Origin: Coniella vitis
Taxonomy: Eukaryota > Ascomycota > Sordariomycetes > Diaporthales > Schizoparmaceae
Direction: 5' to 3'
DNA: 64,000 nucleotides
Assembly (NCBI GenBank): GCA_011317545.1
Contig: WUJK01000004.1
Location: 2,914,001 to 2,978,000 of the forward strand
Part shown: positions 60,588 through 64,000 of the stretch, in pieces
Layout: each line of letters starts with the position of its first letter
Numbering within the stretch: the stretch's first letter is position 1
Program-made: the position numbers and the translations under genes
The notes under the pieces: generated by a model
What the model was told of the DNA's origin: nothing
Database searches by the model: none
Seen by the model: only the letters and a program-made list of their open reading frames with translations

Positions 60588-60672
60588 TGCATCCGTCGGG
60601 AATCGAACCCGAGGCTCAAGCTATCGATCTTGTAAATGGAAGGCTGGAATGTTACCATTACACCACGGATGC
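60588..60672 (-). tRNA. tRNA-Gly (UCC), intron-containing, copy 1
   Basis: Minus-strand cloverleaf: acceptor GCATCCG pairs with CGGATGC (discriminator A at 60588), T arm TCGGG-TTCGATT-CCCGA, D arm with TGGTAA. Anticodon UCC is at 60638-60640, with U33 before it. A 14-base intron follows position 37 (about TTTACAAGATCGAT). As I fold it, the anticodon stem CCAGC/GCTTG has one C-U mismatch, shared with copy 2. The + strand signature GGGAATCGAACCC marks the T arm. Confidence 0.9.
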
Positions 60673-60774
60673 TTACTGACCTTGGCAAAATATTCATTCA
60701 ATATATCCACGACTTGTCGGGCTTAGCATAATAGAGGCAAAAGGAAAGCCAAGGATATGTTACTCCAAAACAAT

Positions 60775-60860
60775 TGCATCCGTCGGGAATCGAACCCGAG
60801 GCTCAAGCTTATCAGTCTCAAAGATGGAAGGCTGGAATGTTACCATTACACCACGGATGC
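60775..60860 (-). tRNA. tRNA-Gly (UCC), intron-containing, copy 2
   Basis: Same orientation, 102 bases to the right of copy 1 (upstream on the transcribed strand), with identical mature parts as far as I can read. Only the intron differs (about 15 bases, TCTTTGAGACTGATA). Anticodon UCC at 60826-60828. The pair looks like a tandem duplication with exon sequence kept and intron free to drift. Confidence 0.9.
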
Positions 60861-62544
60861 TGTTGTAGCATTGCCAAAACACAACAGTTTATATTCTATT
60901 ATTCAAAGGACTCAGTAATGCCTCTTTTCTACGTGTTACCGTTGGGGTCACAATTGACGCTTGGGCAGAAACAGATTGTTTCAAGAGTTATATCACAAGC
61001 CATGTATACTATGTTCCCGTTAATATAGCAGGAGTCCCTGTCAAGGCGCTACGAAGGATCATCGTGAGTGGTGGCATTGCGATGTAATAAGAATTGAAAG
61101 CACCTTTGAATCATGAAACTGACAGTTGAAAGATGGCCTGATTTTGCGATCGCTCTATTCTCGGTTGAGCCGAACATTGAGAACAACTTAAATCGGCGCT
61201 CTGATGGATTTGCGACGTCGATGACCTAACCCAGCCCAGCCCAGCTTTTGAAATCAATCAGAGAACTCACTGTTCCCCGCCTCTAGTACACTACCCAAGT
61301 ATGAAAAACCTGAGAGTTTAAATAGGCCAAGTGTGAACATGCTCGGATTTCCTGCCAACTCTGGTTTCGAGTGCGGCAGATCTACAAGTGCCTAGTGACC
61401 CGAAATCCATATGCAGAAGTACCATGGGCAAAAAGGCAAGACATGGGAATCGATTTTGTACTAGGATGTTTCGATTTTCCCCTCTACCTGAGCTCTGTTC
61501 TTAAACTCGAGCCAATCGCGGAGGTTGTTGTCGTCGGCTTACAAAACATGTTCACTTCGGCTTTAGTATTTTTTTTTTTACCTCGCCTGTTGTGGCACGA
61601 GATACATAGTAAGCACTTACCAAAGTTTGACTGGACTCTCGAATGATATCAGAAACCTCTGCTCAACAACACACAAATGGCAGATATCATAAAAAGATTA
61701 ACATCTGAAACAATTACTGACAAGTCATACCGTACAAAGCGTGTCTCATGAACCAACAACGTATTTCATCATGGAACTGTCATATTTTATCTACACTCCT
61801 ACGAGCTTGCGAGCCAATATTTTCTTTTTGACAGGAAATATAAAAGTGACAGGTTATTATCACAAGAGCACGTCAAGTCAATCAGAGCTAGAGTTTCAGC
61901 ACGCTGCGGCGGGTGGAACGACATATGGTTCACATGAGGCCCGGAAGCCATATGTGCGTCGTGTGTGTTTGTTGAAACGTTGCAAAAAATGCGAGTATGA
62001 TTTTGCAAGTCGCCGACCTTTGTTTCAAAACTCCTCAATGTTTTGTTCTGTGCTTTTCTGTTTAAGTCGGTGTTTTCTGTGGATGTACTGTGACTTCTGT
62101 ATGTCACGGTTCATAGGTACTGGGGGTCTGAACTGCGTGATACTGGATCGAGTCTACGATCTAAATGATCTTGATGTCACATGTAACAGATAAATACTCG
62201 CCCGGATACCATGAATCTCTTAGTATTGTGGTCAAGGGTGCTGAGTGCCTACAGGAAAGAAGATCGATAGCAACGCTACTAATCTCATTGGTCAACAAGG
62301 AGTCCGAGACAGGACATCTTAAAAATGAGATACGGCAGATTGTGACCACAATTAAGGCACCTCAATAAAGGACAGCTGCAGGGGGTTATTCCCTGTCTAT
62401 GATACTTCTCCGATGCCCAAATTATCGAATCTATACCTGGAGATTGCTGCATGCCATATGGCTTACAGTTTAGAATGCCGAATCTCAAAAGTGTCATGTG
62501 ATGAACAAACAACATCCTACCTTTAAACTGACAACGAGTCCTCT
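60861..62544. other. 1.7-kb AT-rich spacer
   Basis: Contains one TACATAGTA 9-mer (61603-61611) and a T-run (about 61569-61580). Open frames here are AT-rich chance frames without family resemblance or splice support. The right end is the 3' flank of the nuclease gene. Confidence 0.5.
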
Positions 62545-63611
62545 TTATAGTTCCTCTTCGGTGATCTTTGATGCAGCCGCCGCAGCAATGAGATCAAGCC
62601 ATGCTGCCAGGCGATAACCCGCACGCGCCACTTGAATTTCAATTACAGGTGCAGCCTTTTCGTAGTACTCTCCGCTGAGTTCCTGGCCTACGATTGCTTC
62701 CGGCCCCTCTGGGAATACTATGATGTATTGTTGTCAGCACCTAGGAATGACCCAACTTGGCAGTATATGGGGGGGAACCCAAGGAAGAAGTAAAGAACAC
62801 AAGCCTCTTACCATGACTGCAGACATAGGCATTTCCTTCCCTTGCCCATTCAAGTGCGGTGCCGACCTGATCCTCGAAGTCCACGCCGTCCAACCACGTC
62901 TTGCTCTCTTTGGCAAACTGACCATGCTCAATCTTGGCCGTCAGCTCGCCCGCCCACTTCTCAGCCTCGACGTACGGCTTGCGGTGCACGCCGCCGACCC
63001 ATCGCTCCGCAATGCTCGAATCCCATACATGGTGCAGGTTATACTCATGCCCTTGCCAGCGCACATGGATCCCATTTCCACCGCGCTCGACATCCTCGTC
63101 GTGCAGCGGCTGGTGGATATCACCCACAAAGTGCACGACAAACTTGGCGGCCTGGGCGCGCAGCCACATGGGCATGTCCGGGTCAAGGATCTGCGAGGTG
63201 TAGTTTTGAATGGCGGTCACCACACATCCTTCTGCTTTGCAGTCGCGGGCGAGTTCGACCGAGCAAGAAGTGGGCGGGGTGTCCTTGGCGTCAATGAAAT
63301 GGTAGACGCCCGTGTAGTGGCCCCATTTCGTGTAGCGGACGGAGTCGGCCCATGTGGCGACAGAGGCGAGGTAGTCATTCTTGTCGCTGCGCAGGAGGCG
63401 CTGGAAGTAGGCCTCTGTTTGAGGCTGGACAAAGTTGCTGGCAATATAGGCGATGGTGATGTGGGCGAAGCCTTGAGTGTGTGGAAAGATGTGAGTGTGA
63501 ATACTTATTATTGCCGAGGCATGCGAAAGAAGGGGGCGGTTTCTTACCTCCCCAGGCTGCGACCTCTGGAACGGCTAGCAGGCCTACCGTTAGGAAGTTG
63601 GATAATCTCAT
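62545..63611 (-). CDS. Secreted S1/P1 nuclease, 298 aa
   Basis: Zinc-dependent single-strand endonuclease/3'-nucleotidase that degrades extracellular RNA and DNA. Exons on the minus strand: 63548-63611, 62812-63471, 62545-62717. A 19-residue signal peptide ends VAA, leaving Trp20 as mature residue 1, whose amino group binds zinc in this family. Counting from it, the ligands fall exactly at P1 numbering: His6, Asp45 (in WADS), His60 (YHFID), His116 and Asp120 (HFVGD), His126 (PLHDE), His149 and Asp153 (HHVWD). All nine are present, so the enzyme should be active. Intron 1 lies just after the Trp codon. The C-terminus (FPEGPEAIVGQELSGEYYEKA) is typical. Length is slightly above the 270-residue mature family mean. 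Confidence 0.96.
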
Positions 63612-64000
63612 TGCGTAGACCTGGAGCTGTAATCGAATGCAGTGAAAGAATAAAGAGCGAGCTACGGAATGAATGCCTAAAAGAAGGGGTGGAAGTTCTA
63701 CTATTTACAGCCTGAGTGCTGATCAGATAAGCAAAGCTGGGCCACGTCAAGTGCACCTTTGCGGTCAGTTGATGCGCCAATCCGTTCACGCGTCTAGCTC
63801 CAGGGGCATCCCAGGGGCTGGTTGTGGCAGTCGTGGCACAGCCAGGCAGCCACGTGTGATGCACGGCCACATTTCTCTCCCTCCTTCAACGGATGGACAT
63901 ATGCGATAGAACCGTCTATTGCTTTGATATGCCATCACATATGCGATGCTGGGCTGGGCAAGGCAAAACCATCGTCTTTGCTCTCTGTACATGGTTGGTC
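63612..64000. other. Upstream flank of the S1/P1 nuclease gene
   Basis: Probably promoter and leader of the minus-strand nuclease gene. No convincing further gene begins before the window edge. Confidence 0.5.

Noticed and set aside
61741..62193. 150-codon + strand open frame
   Set aside because: AT-rich chance frame with many Cys/Phe/Tyr codons, no signal peptide and no conserved motif.

Overview
The window reads as nuclear DNA of a filamentous ascomycete, most likely a Sordariomycete and perhaps of the order Hypocreales. The evidence is short introns with GTATGT/GTAAGT donors, GC-rich coding exons set in microsatellite-rich spacers, Sordariomycete-like protein families, and intron-bearing nuclear tRNA genes. 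The order is an inference from protein resemblance; no marker gene is present. I rebuilt 16 multi- or single-exon protein genes by hand. Each keeps one reading frame across all of its introns.

Layout, left to right: OPT-family oligopeptide transporter (669-3794, -); RBM5/RBM10-like splicing factor (5245-8206, -), divergent from molybdopterin synthase large subunit (8863-9644, +); yapsin-type GPI-anchored aspartic protease (9925-12185, -); ADE1/SAICAR synthetase (14977-15912, +); a small secreted Cys-containing protein (16428-16790, -); a 4.5-kb empty spacer; exosome subunit RRP40 (21309-22135, -), divergent from ribosome-associated Hsp70 SSZ1 (22622-24504, +); a C2H2 zinc-finger protein with an N-terminal membrane segment (25716-28118, -); a Mob1/phocein-family protein (31218-32274, -); the PAT-complex protein Asterix/WDR83OS in three tiny exons (33815-34418, -); a 7-TM SAT4/rhodopsin-domain protein (35560-36960, -); a small secreted protein (39624-40853, +); a 7-kb gene-poor block; Mediator kinase-module subunit MED12/Srb8 (47818-52948, +), with a tiny uORF abutting its start; a BTB/POZ protein (54956-55829, +); a secretory single-pass membrane protein with a His-Lys-Asp repeat tract (57912-59207, +); two tandem intron-containing tRNA-Gly(UCC) genes (-); and a secreted S1/P1 nuclease (62545-63611, -).

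Most genes are core housekeeping: RNA processing and decay (RBM5-like, RRP40), translation (SSZ1, tRNA-Gly), transcription (MED12), membrane-protein biogenesis (Asterix), and purine and molybdenum-cofactor synthesis. They are mixed with surface and secreted proteins: OPT, yapsin, SAT4, S1/P1 and the two small secreted proteins. I see no biosynthetic cluster, intact transposon, CRISPR array or rRNA.

The most unexpected signal lies outside the genes. The 9-mer TACATAGTA or its complement occurs at least 19 times by my reading (about 0.5 expected by chance for one 9-mer on both strands). It never falls in a called exon, and it clusters at 29.2-30.3 kb and 44.1-45.2 kb. Other leads are the membrane-tethered zinc-finger protein, two alternative GPI-type tails in the protease, the His-Lys-Asp repeat protein, and possible decayed coding segments at 42.8-44.0 kb.
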